49,822 nucleotides of DNA from Luteimonas salinisoli (GTDB lineage Bacteria; Pseudomonadota; Gammaproteobacteria; Xanthomonadales; Xanthomonadaceae), in the NCBI RefSeq assembly GCF_013425525.1, contig NZ_JACCKA010000087.1, forward strand, positions 1-49,822, given 5' to 3'. The number at the start of each line of letters is the position of its first letter. Positions within the stretch are counted from its first letter, which is position 1. This document shows positions 43,008 to 49,822 of the stretch, piece by piece. A program made the translations under genes and the position numbers. The notes beneath the pieces are model-generated. The model did no database searches and had not been told where the DNA came from. It saw nothing but the letters and a program-made list of their open reading frames with translations.

Positions 43008-44739
43008 GCGCGGCGTCGCGGTTGCGCTGGCTGCCGTAGGTGGCGAAGGCCTGGCGGATGTGCTCGCGCAGTTCGCGGTCGTCCCAGGGCTTGGTCAGGA
43101 AGCGGTATATCGCGCCGCGGTTGATCGCGTCGGTGACCGTGGCCAGGTCGGTATAGCCGGACAGCACCAGGCGGATGGTGTCGGGGTAGAGCATCTTCAC
43201 CCGGCCGAGGAACTCGGTGCCGTCCATCTCCGACATGCGCTGGTCGGACAGGATCACCTGCACGTCGTTGGTGGCGAGCAGGCCGAACGCGTCGCGGACG
43301 TTGCCGGCGGCGAGGATGCGGTAGCCGTCGCGCCGGAACAGCCGCACCAGCGAGCGCAGCACGTTCTCCTCGTCGTCCACCAGCAGCAGGGTGCGGTCCG
43401 GCGTCGCGGCCGCGAACAGCTCCGGGCGCAGGTAGCGTCGCCGCAGCACCTGGCCGGCGGCATCGGCGTTCATCGGCTCGCCGAACAGGTAGCCCTGGAA
43501 CTCGTCGCAGTCGCTGCGGCGCAGGAACCCCAGTTGCGCCTCGGTCTCCACGCCGTTGGCGATTACCTTCATGCCCAGCTGGTGGCCCATGGCGATGATG
43601 GCGCGGACGATGGCGGTCTCGCGGCTGCCGGCCGGGGCGCTGTTGATGAAACTGCGGTCGATCTTGAGGCGGTCGGCCGGGTAGCGCACCAGCGCGCTGA
43701 GGCTCGAGTCGCCGGTGCCGAAGTTGTCCAGGCTCAGGCCGACGCCCTCGTGGCGTAGCGTCTTGATCGCCTCGTGCACGGCGTTGACGTCGTAGGTGAG
43801 GGCGCTTTCGTTGACCTCGAGCACGATGGTCGACGGCGGCAGGCCGGCGTTGCCGATTCTCGTCAGCAGCCGGTTGACGAACTCCGGGTCGAGCAGCTGC
43901 AGGGTTGAGACGTTGGCGCCGATGAAGAAGTCGTCGAAGCCCTGCTCGCGCCAGACGCGGGCCTGCTCGACCACGCGCTCAAGCACCCAGTGGCCGATCT
44001 GCACGATCACCCCCAGGCGCTCGGCGGTGGGCATGAAGCGCTCCGGCAGCAGCAGCCCGAGGTCGGGGGACTGCCAGCGCAGCAGCGCTTCCATCCCCAC
44101 CACGCGGCCGTCGCGCGCGCTCACCTTGGGCTGGTAGCGCATGCGCAGCTCGCCGTTGGGCGCGGCATCGACGATCTGGCGGGCGATGACGGTCTCGTTG
44201 TGGAGCTTTTCCCCCGCCTGCACCGCATAGAGCTGGATCGGGTCGCTGTCGTGGTGCGAGGCCTGCCGCACCGCCGTCTCCGCCTGCTGCAGCAGCAACG
44301 ACGCCTCCGCGGCCTGCAACGGACACAGGCTCATGCCGATCCTGGCGTTGAGGAAAAGCGTGTAGGGCAGCACCGAGAGCGGCAGCTCGACTTCGCGCAG
44401 CAGGGTCTCGGCCAGTTCGCGCGGCGGCGCCGAACCGGCCGGGTAGGGCACCGCTGCCACGAACTCGTCGCTGCCGTGGCGCCACACCCGGCCGTGTCCG
44501 CCGACGCGCGCGGCCAGGCGCCCGGCCAGCAGCCGCAGCGCCTCGTCGCCGACGTCCACGCCCATGTTCTGGTTGATCGAGGCGAAGTGCTCGATGTCGA
44601 TGTGCAGCACCATCAGCGAGGCGCCGCCGCCCACCGCCTGGCCGACCATGGCGACCAGCTCCGGGTGCCCGGCGCCCAGGCGCGAGACCGCCTCGGCACC
44701 GGCGCCGGCCTCCTCGGCGGGACGCATCCTAGCGACCAT
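42970..44739 (-). CDS. ravR: RavR-like GGDEF-EAL-REC response regulator, both enzymatic domains degenerate
   Basis: 589 residues. The GGDEF domain (about 40-165) has GSDEF at 89-93 and no RxxD inhibitory site. The EAL domain (about 185-435) keeps Glu217, Asn276, Glu308, Asp338, Lys359 and Gln415. The second Asp of the DDFGTG motif is Asn339, and the Glu of the usual AEGVE motif is Asn395. A C-terminal receiver (about 448-570) has Asp454/Asp455 and phosphoacceptor Asp499 (VILSDQRM). Receiver-last order and location beside the flagellar genes match RavR of Xanthomonas; symbol given on that basis. A binding or scaffold role is more likely than strong turnover of c-di-GMP. It overlaps its upstream kinase gene by 11 bases. 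Confidence 0.75.
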   Translation of the reverse strand: MVARMRPAEEAGAGAEAVSRLGAGHPELVAMVGQAVGGGASLMVLHIDIEHFASINQNMGVDVGDEALRLLAGRLAARVGGHGRVWRHGSDEFVAAVPYPAGSAPPRELAETLLREVELPLSVLPYTLFLNARIGMSLCPLQAAEASLLLQQAETAVRQASHHDSDPIQLYAVQAGEKLHNETVIARQIVDAAPNGELRMRYQPKVSARDGRVVGMEALLRWQSPDLGLLLPERFMPTAERLGVIVQIGHWVLERVVEQARVWREQGFDDFFIGANVSTLQLLDPEFVNRLLTRIGNAGLPPSTIVLEVNESALTYDVNAVHEAIKTLRHEGVGLSLDNFGTGDSSLSALVRYPADRLKIDRSFINSAPAGSRETAIVRAIIAMGHQLGMKVIANGVETEAQLGFLRRSDCDEFQGYLFGEPMNADAAGQVLRRRYLRPELFAAATPDRTLLLVDDEENVLRSLVRLFRRDGYRILAAGNVRDAFGLLATNDVQVILSDQRMSEMDGTEFLGRVKMLYPDTIRLVLSGYTDLATVTDAINRGAIYRFLTKPWDDRELREHIRQAFATYGSQRNRDAALNPAAGGSAAPP

Positions 44740-45814
44740 CGCCGTCGGCGGCTTCGCCGCAGTCGGGCGGGGGCGCGTAGGGCAGCCGCGCGCAGATGCG
44801 GGTGCCCGCGCAGGCCGACGATTCGATCCGCAGGCTGCCGCCGACCGTCTGTGCGCGTTCGCGCATGATCACCAGGCCCAGTCCGTTCGCGCTCGACTGC
44901 TCGAAGCCGTTTCCGTCGTCGCGCACCTCCAGGCTGAGGGCGTCGTCGCGGTCGCACAGGGCCACCATCGCCGACCGCGCCCGGGAATGGCGCCGGACGT
45001 TGGTCAGCGCCTCCTGGGCGATGCGAAAGCAGGCCTGCTCCACCTCGCGCGAGGGGCGCCGCGGCAGCGGCTCGATCCGCAGTTCCACCTCGACCCCGCC
45101 CTTGCGGAACAGCTGCAGCGCATGTCCTCGAAGCGCCGCCTCCAGGCCGAGCGCATCCAGTTGCGGCGGGCGCAGCAGGGTTGAAATGTCGCGCAGCTTG
45201 TCCAGGGTCGCATCGGCCAGTTCGATGATGCCGGTCAGGTCCTCGCGACGGCGCGCGGGGTCGGCTTCCTCCAGCGCCGCGCTCGCCGACAGCTTGACGG
45301 CGGTGATCGACTGGCCGATGTCGTCGTGCAGTTCGCGGGAGATCGCGCGGCGCTCCTCCTCCTGCAGCGAGAACAGGCGGCCGGCCAACGCCTGCAGTTC
45401 GCGGTTGCCCAGGGCGAGCGCATCGCGCATCCGTTCGGGTTCGCTCAGGTCGCGGACGATCAGCAGCTTGCATGCCTGGCCGGCGTAGCGGGCGTCGCAG
45501 GCCGAGAGCGCGGCGTTGAACAGGCTGCCGTCGCCGCGGCGCATGCGCGGCGCCGGTGCAGGGGTCCCGGCGGCGCGCGGGTCGAGCAGGGCGCCCAGGC
45601 GCGGCAGGCCGCCGTCCTCGACCAGGGCGGCCAGAGACTCGCCGGCCAGGGCGTCGGCGCGGTAGCCGAACTGCGCGGCGCAGGCCGGGTTCGCATAGAT
45701 CACGCGGCCGTCGGCGATCAGCATGACCCCGTCTGGCAGGATCCGCATGAGTTCGCCGAACTGCTGCTCGCGTTCCTGCAGCTGGCGTCGGGCCTGTTCC
45801 ATTCCGGTCACCAC
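44729..45814 (-). CDS. ravS: PAS sensor histidine kinase of NarX (HisKA_3) class, RavS-like
   Basis: 361-residue soluble kinase. A PAS domain occupies about 20-125 (LMRILPDGVMLIADGRVIYANPACAAQFGY). The HisKA_3 dimerisation domain has His163 in SRELHDDIGQSI. The HATPase domain has EALTNVRRHSRA and DDGNGF followed by GLGLVIMRERA. The start is a GTG at 45814, with an ATG four codons in as alternative. It overlaps the GGDEF-EAL-REC gene by 11 bases, so the two are one operon and a phosphotransfer pair. Symbol given by analogy with ravS-ravR. HisKA_3 kinases usually pair with LuxR-type regulators; the one at 23173 is a second possible target. Confidence 0.78.
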   Translation of the reverse strand: MVTGMEQARRQLQEREQQFGELMRILPDGVMLIADGRVIYANPACAAQFGYRADALAGESLAALVEDGGLPRLGALLDPRAAGTPAPAPRMRRGDGSLFNAALSACDARYAGQACKLLIVRDLSEPERMRDALALGNRELQALAGRLFSLQEEERRAISRELHDDIGQSITAVKLSASAALEEADPARRREDLTGIIELADATLDKLRDISTLLRPPQLDALGLEAALRGHALQLFRKGGVEVELRIEPLPRRPSREVEQACFRIAQEALTNVRRHSRARSAMVALCDRDDALSLEVRDDGNGFEQSSANGLGLVIMRERAQTVGGSLRIESSACAGTRICARLPYAPPPDCGEAADGDGR

Positions 45815-45992
45815 GCGAATCGTACCGGAACCGGTGGCGTCTGGCGCCGGGGCGATGAACGGGGCGCCTCAACTTCCGCGCGACGCCGCCGTTAACGGGA
45901 GAATCGAACGCCCGTCACAGCTGTCGACGGCGTCTCGCGCGCCCGCCGCTCCCTGCAGCGGGCTCCAGGTTGCGGCAACGAAGGTAGAATCG

Positions 45993-48791
45993 ATGGACTC
46001 CGGCGCGATCACCAGCCTGCTGCGGCATCCGCTTCCGAGCGCGATGCTGGTGCTCGACGCCGATGGCGCCGTGCTGCTCGCCAATTCTCCGGCGCGGGCG
46101 CTCGGCCTCGACCAGAGCGCCAGCCGCTACGCGCCGCTGCTGGCGGATCTGCGCCAGCGGCTGCGCGAGGGCGAGACGGCGGTGCCGTGCTCGCTGCCGG
46201 GCCCGGCAGGCCGCCTGGACGGCTGGATGCGCGCGGTGGCCGACGACGCCGGCGAAGCGGTCGCCTACACCCTCAGCGTGCCCGAGCCGGACGGCGCCAG
46301 CCGCTGGCAGGCGGCGCTCGACAGTGCCGGCCACGGGCTGTGGGACTGGGACGTGGCCGGCAACCGCACCTTCCGCTCGCGCTCGTGGCGGGCGATGCTG
46401 GGCTACGAGGCCGGCACCGGCGGGGACGTGCTCGACGAGGGGCTGGACGCCGCCCTGGCCCTGGTCCACCCCGACGATGCCGGCCGGGTGCGCGAGCGCC
46501 TGGCCGACCACCTCGAAGGGCGCACGCCCACCTACGTCTGCGAGCACCGCCTGCGCCACCGCGACGGCGGCTGGCGCTGGGTGCGCGACAGCGGCCGGGT
46601 GATCGCCAGCGACGCCAACGGCCGCCCGCTGCGCATGGTCGGCACCCATACCGAGATCGGCACCCAGAAGCAGCTCGAGCAGCGGCTGCGCGACCAGCAG
46701 CAGCTGCTCGAGGAGACCCAGCGCATCGCCGGGATGTCGAGCTGGGCCTGGGACCCGGCCAACGACCTGGTGTGGTGCTCGCCGGAGCTGCGCAGCCTGG
46801 TGGGCCTGGCCGACGAGGCAGCCGGCAGCCGTGCCTGGGTCCGGCGCATCGGCCGACGCTCTGCCGGCGAGCTGCGCAAGGCCTGGCGCAGGATCCGCCA
46901 GGAGGGCCAGCTGGCCCGTTTCGAGGTGGAGCTGCCGTCGGACGCGGAGCCGGACGGGCTGCACCTGCTGGTATGGGCGCAGCCGCAGCTCGATGCCGAG
47001 GGCAACCTGCAGCGGGTCCTGGCCCAGGTGCAGGACGTCACCGGCCAGCGCCGCATCGATGCGCTGATCCGCAGCCGTACCGAGCTGCTGGCGCGGGTGT
47101 CGGCGCTGGGCGGGATCGGCGGCGCCGAGATCGATCCGGCGACCCGGCGCATGCAGTGGACCGAGGAGTGCGCGCGGCTGCACGGCATGGCCCCGGGCCC
47201 GGTGCTGCTGGACGAGGTGCTGGCGCTGTATACCACGCAGTCGCGCGAAGCCTTCGAGGCGGCGCTGGTGCGGGCCGCCGACGGCGGCGCCCCGGACCGC
47301 GTGGAAGGCTGCTTCTACCGCGGCAACGGTGAGCGCGTCTGGGTGCAGGTGGTGGTGGAGCTGGACCGCGACGAACGCGGTCCGGCGCGCCATATCGTGC
47401 TGTTTCGCGACATCACCCGCGAACGCGAGACCAGCGCGCGGATCGAGATGCTCTCGCACTACGACCCGCTCACGGGTTTGCCCAATCGCGGGCTGCTGCG
47501 GCGGCAGGCCGAGGAGGCGCTGGCCGCCGACGCCGGCGAATCGCGGCTGGCGCTGCTGCTGGTGGACATGGACGGGTTCCGGAGCATCAACGAGAGCTTC
47601 GGCCACGGCGCCGGCGACGCGGTGCTCAAGGCGTCGGCGGCGCGCATGCACCAGTGCCTGGGGGCCGCCGACCTGCTCGGCCGCCTCGGCGCCGACGAGT
47701 TCGTGGTGCTGCTGCGCGAGGCGAGCGACCGCGCCGCGGTGGCGGAAGCCGCAGATCGGCTGATCTGCGCGCTCGGCGAGCCGCTCCACGTCGGCACCGA
47801 GACGCTCAAGGTCGGCGCCAGCATCGGCATCGCGGTGCGCGAGAGCCCCGGCGACGGCTTCGACGACCTGCTGCGCGCCGCCGGAGTGGCGCTGAGCGCC
47901 GCGCGCCACGACGGCCGCGGCAACCATGCCTTCTATACCCGCGAGGCGCTGCAGCAGGCCAGGCGCCGGCTGAAGATCCAGCATGCGCTGCGTGGCGCGG
48001 TGGACCGCGACGAGTTCTCGGTGGTCTACCAGCCGCTGGTGCACGTGGACAGCGGCATCGCGCCCGGGATCGAGGCGCTGTTGCGCTGGCATCGCCCGGC
48101 AGGCGGCCACTGCGGCCCCGCCGAGTTCATCCCGATCGCCGAGGATTGCGGGGAGATCGTGCGCCTTGGGGACTGGGTGATCGCCGAAGCCTGCCGTCAG
48201 GCGGCCGCCTGGGACGAGGCCGGGCTGCGCTTCGGGCGGATGTCGGTGAACGTGTCGGCGGTGCAGCTGCGCGATCGCGGTTTCGCCGAGCGCGTGATCG
48301 CCCGCTGTCGGCAGGCCGGCTGGCCTGCGCACCGGCTGGAACTGGAACTCACCGAGTCGGCGCTGGTGCGCGACACGGAGTTGCTGCGCGACTGTTTCGA
48401 CACCCTGCAGAGCCATGGGGTGAGTCTGGCGGTGGACGATTTCGGCACCGGGTTCTCCAACCTGCACTATCTCAACCGTTTCCCGGTCAGCCGGCTGAAG
48501 ATCGACCGCAGTCTGATCCTGGACATCCAGCGCAGCGCCGAATCCGGCGATCTCACGCGCGCGATCATCCAGCTCGGCCAGGCGATGCGCATGCAGGTGG
48601 TGGTGGAGGGCGTGGAGACGGCGATCGAGGAGCAGCTGCTGCGCGAGCACGGTTGCGACGAGATCCAGGGGTATCTCTACACGCGGCCGCTGCCGCCGCG
48701 GGAAATGGCGCAGTGGCTGCGCTCCGGCGTGCCGCTGCGCGCCCCCGGACTGACGGCCGACCCGCAGCCGGCGCCGCTCGTCGTCTGCTGA
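45993..48791 (+). CDS. Multi-PAS GGDEF-EAL c-di-GMP phosphodiesterase
   Basis: 932-residue soluble signalling protein. A short N-terminal PAS-like segment (residues 1-95) is followed by three PAS/PAC units (about 105-235, 240-355 and 360-485; the first is the clearest, with WDWDVAGNRTFRSRSWRAMLGY). A GGDEF domain with GADEF near 566-570 follows, then a complete EAL domain. The EAL keeps IEALLRW near 693-699, NVSAVQL, ELTES, DDFGTG, LKIDRS, VEGVET and QGYLY, so phosphodiesterase activity is expected while diguanylate cyclase activity is unlikely. I chose the ATG at 45993 because an AAGG site lies 8 bases before it; the frame is open further upstream. The 178-base gap to the divergent kinase gene shows no flagellar promoter. 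Confidence 0.9.
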   Translation: MDSGAITSLLRHPLPSAMLVLDADGAVLLANSPARALGLDQSASRYAPLLADLRQRLREGETAVPCSLPGPAGRLDGWMRAVADDAGEAVAYTLSVPEPDGASRWQAALDSAGHGLWDWDVAGNRTFRSRSWRAMLGYEAGTGGDVLDEGLDAALALVHPDDAGRVRERLADHLEGRTPTYVCEHRLRHRDGGWRWVRDSGRVIASDANGRPLRMVGTHTEIGTQKQLEQRLRDQQQLLEETQRIAGMSSWAWDPANDLVWCSPELRSLVGLADEAAGSRAWVRRIGRRSAGELRKAWRRIRQEGQLARFEVELPSDAEPDGLHLLVWAQPQLDAEGNLQRVLAQVQDVTGQRRIDALIRSRTELLARVSALGGIGGAEIDPATRRMQWTEECARLHGMAPGPVLLDEVLALYTTQSREAFEAALVRAADGGAPDRVEGCFYRGNGERVWVQVVVELDRDERGPARHIVLFRDITRERETSARIEMLSHYDPLTGLPNRGLLRRQAEEALAADAGESRLALLLVDMDGFRSINESFGHGAGDAVLKASAARMHQCLGAADLLGRLGADEFVVLLREASDRAAVAEAADRLICALGEPLHVGTETLKVGASIGIAVRESPGDGFDDLLRAAGVALSAARHDGRGNHAFYTREALQQARRRLKIQHALRGAVDRDEFSVVYQPLVHVDSGIAPGIEALLRWHRPAGGHCGPAEFIPIAEDCGEIVRLGDWVIAEACRQAAAWDEAGLRFGRMSVNVSAVQLRDRGFAERVIARCRQAGWPAHRLELELTESALVRDTELLRDCFDTLQSHGVSLAVDDFGTGFSNLHYLNRFPVSRLKIDRSLILDIQRSAESGDLTRAIIQLGQAMRMQVVVEGVETAIEEQLLREHGCDEIQGYLYTRPLPPREMAQWLRSGVPLRAPGLTADPQPAPLVVC

Positions 48792-48799
48792 GCGCGGCG

Positions 48800-48879
48800 G
48801 GCAGTTCCATCCGCTGCGGGGATCCATCGCCGTCGCGCGCCAGGCAGTTCCATCCGTTGCCAGGATCCATCACCGTCGC
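48800..48879. repeat. Tandem pair of 37-base direct repeats
   Basis: Two copies of a 37-base sequence beginning GGCAGTTCCATCCG and ending CCGTCGC occur at 48800-48836 and 48843-48879, differing at four or five positions, with a period of 43 bases. They lie immediately after the PAS-GGDEF-EAL stop. No function can be assigned. Confidence 0.75.
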
Positions 48880-48944
48880 CACGGGGCTGCGTCAATGAAT
48901 CGCCGTGTCTGGCAGACAAGAGCGCCTTCGGTTGACTGCGCGGG

Positions 48945-49060
48945 GCGTGAGCCGCGCCGGGGGTGTTGCTTCGCCCTTCGGTCCGGCCATCCATGGCCGG
49001 ACTCAGGGCCGCTGCACATCCATGTGCAGCTCTCCGCAAAACCCCCGGCGTGACTCCCGC
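48945..49060. other. Three-way-junction-like palindromic element
   Basis: An outer stem of about 25 bases pairs 48945-48969 with 49036-49060, with three mismatches and one G-T pair; its core CGCCGGGGGT (48955-48964) and ACCCCCGGCG (49041-49050) is perfect. Inside are two perfect hairpins sharing a CATCCATG centre: GTCCGGCCAT/ATGGCCGGAC (48981-49002) and GCTGCACAT/ATGTGCAGC (49011-49030). No open frame here looks like protein. It could be a structured RNA, a terminator complex or an interspersed repeat of this bacterial family. Confidence 0.7.
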
Positions 49061-49513
49061 TTGAACGTTGGTCGGCTTCGGAGGGATGGGCTGCCGGAGA
49101 TTCGAAAACGAATGACCAGTGCGGCGGCCGGGCCGGGGAAATGTGGAGAGCAGGCCATGGGTGAGCGCCAGGCCGCTTGCGCGGCACTGCCGCGCGGCCT
49201 TTGCGAACGCCCGGCGCGCTGCGCCGGACCGGGCCGCGCAGCAGCGCGGGCCTGCGACGGCGAGCCGGGCCGTGGAGGGCCGACCGAGCTGCGGGGTACT
49301 CCCTGGGGCGCCGCTGGCTCCGAAGCCCGCGAACCAACCCTGCTGTTCGAGCCGGGAAACGAAGAGCAGCTTCGGTCCCAGGGCTCTATGCAACCCCGCT
49401 GGAAGGGGCGCCGGGACTGGCGTCGGCCCTTGCCGACGCCGCCCGAATCCCACGACCTTCAACCGCCATCATCTGGCGTTCGACGACCGGCGCGCTCGGC
49501 GTTCGGTGGAACC
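49061..49513. other. Non-coding structured region
   Basis: No gene that I can support. Frames on both strands are open but rich in Arg, Pro, Gly and Ala with no recognisable motif. Further palindromes are present: GCGCGGCA/TGCCGCGC around 49179-49195 and a perfect 9-base hairpin GGCGTCGGC-cctt-GCCGACGCC at 49419-49440. Base use is lower in GC in the first part (for example TTCGAAAACGAATGACC near 49104-49120) than in the neighbouring genes. With the preceding palindrome it may form one interspersed accessory element. Confidence 0.45.
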
Positions 49514-49783
49514 TCAATCGCCCGATGCGAGACCAGGCGACGGGACGGGACATAGCGCCAGGTCCCAGTCGACGCACGCCTGGAGCGGAGCGGGCCGCAC
49601 CGCTGCCGCATCGGTGGACAGGGCCGCGAGCTCGTCGTGGCCGCGCATCTCGAGGCGCCGCAGCGCCGCGCGTCGCGTCCCGGACCGGCGCGCGGCCGCA
49701 TCCGCTTCGCGTGCCGGCGGGTCCGGTGGCTCCGGTGGCTCCGGGCGCGTGCCGGGCCCGCCCAGCGAACCGTCGGCGCTCAT
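49514..49783 (-). CDS. Possible small hypothetical protein
   Basis: An 89-codon frame from an ATG at 49783. I do not recognise the product. The first 25 residues are Pro/Glu/Gly-rich, and residues 30-70 contain a charged segment (RRLEMRGHDELAALSTDAAAV). Third codon positions are almost all G or C, as in the real genes of this window, which favours coding. There is no visible ribosome-binding site or conserved motif, and the right edge cuts off its upstream context, so it may be spurious. Confidence 0.35.
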   Translation of the reverse strand: MSADGSLGGPGTRPEPPEPPDPPAREADAAARRSGTRRAALRRLEMRGHDELAALSTDAAAVRPAPLQACVDWDLALCPVPSPGLASGD

Positions 49784-49822
49784 GGCGCGCGGCCGGGAGG
49801 CGTGGCGCGCGACCCGCCGGAA

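Noticed and set aside
45985..45990. TAGAAT before 45993 as a vegetative -10 box
   Set aside because: It lies only 3 bases from the ATG and has no -35 partner at the right distance; it is better explained as spacer after the AAGG ribosome-binding site.
45723..45992. Upstream extension of the PAS-GGDEF-EAL protein
   Set aside because: The added segment overlaps the divergent kinase gene in antisense and is Ser/Arg/Pro-rich; the ATG at 45993 has a suitable ribosome-binding site and begins the conserved domain.
48677..49462. A 261-codon minus-strand frame over the end of the PAS-GGDEF-EAL gene and the structured region
   Set aside because: It overlaps a well-supported gene on the other strand, crosses the three-way-junction palindrome and has no recognisable domain or start signal.

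Overview
This window is the main flagellar and chemotaxis gene cluster of a high-GC gammaproteobacterium, very probably a member of the Xanthomonadaceae/Lysobacteraceae (Xanthomonas, Lysobacter, Luteimonas or Pseudoxanthomonas type). The assignment rests on gene order and gene content: cheA-cheZ-cheY-fliA-fleN-flhF-flhA-flhB, then fliR to fliE, then fleQ, a single-domain receiver of VemR type and rpoN. A RavS/RavR-like signalling module follows the flg genes. Intergenic GGGAATC/GGGAATG heptad arrays and GTAGGAGCG-type palindromic repeats are also typical of this family. I could run no database search, so all names rest on reading the translated sequence.

Layout. Positions 1-40210 read almost entirely on the minus strand. 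In transcription order from the right they are: cheV; flgB-flgF; flgG-flgL; fliC; fliD-fliS-fliT-PilZ protein-LuxR/NarL-type regulator; rpoN-vemR-fleQ; fliE-fliK; fliL-fliR; flhB-flhA-flhF-fleN-fliA-cheY-cheZ-cheA (cheA runs off the left edge). From 40323 the plus strand carries flgA, flgM, flgN and a soluble histidine kinase. A minus-strand pair (PAS/HisKA_3 kinase and GGDEF-EAL-REC protein) converges on that kinase, and a plus-strand PAS-GGDEF-EAL protein follows. The last kilobase is mostly non-coding, highly structured sequence with one possible small gene at the edge.

Regulation is legible in the sequence. Six sigma-54 sites (GGCACG-N4-TTGCA, with GG-N10-GC) lie before flhB, fliL, fliE, flgB, flgG and flgA. 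Four sigma-28 sites (TAAAG-like, N11, GCCGATAA-like) lie before fliD, fliC, cheV and flgM. The cluster encodes the matching regulators: RpoN, FleQ, FliA, the anti-sigma factor FlgM and the polar-number/placement pair FleN/FlhF. This supports a classical cascade: FleQ/RpoN drives basal body, export and hook genes, and FliA drives filament, cap, flgM and cheV. Genes inside each unit are tightly packed, with many 1-4 base stop/start overlaps.

The most interesting points are: one acidic-LL motif shared by FliM, CheZ and two linker copies in CheA, suggesting several CheY docking sites; a GGDEF-EAL-REC protein whose two catalytic domains are both degenerate; a cheV promoter that predicts a leaderless transcript; a 13-unit G-rich heptad array beside the flgG promoter; and a large three-way-junction-like palindrome near the right edge.
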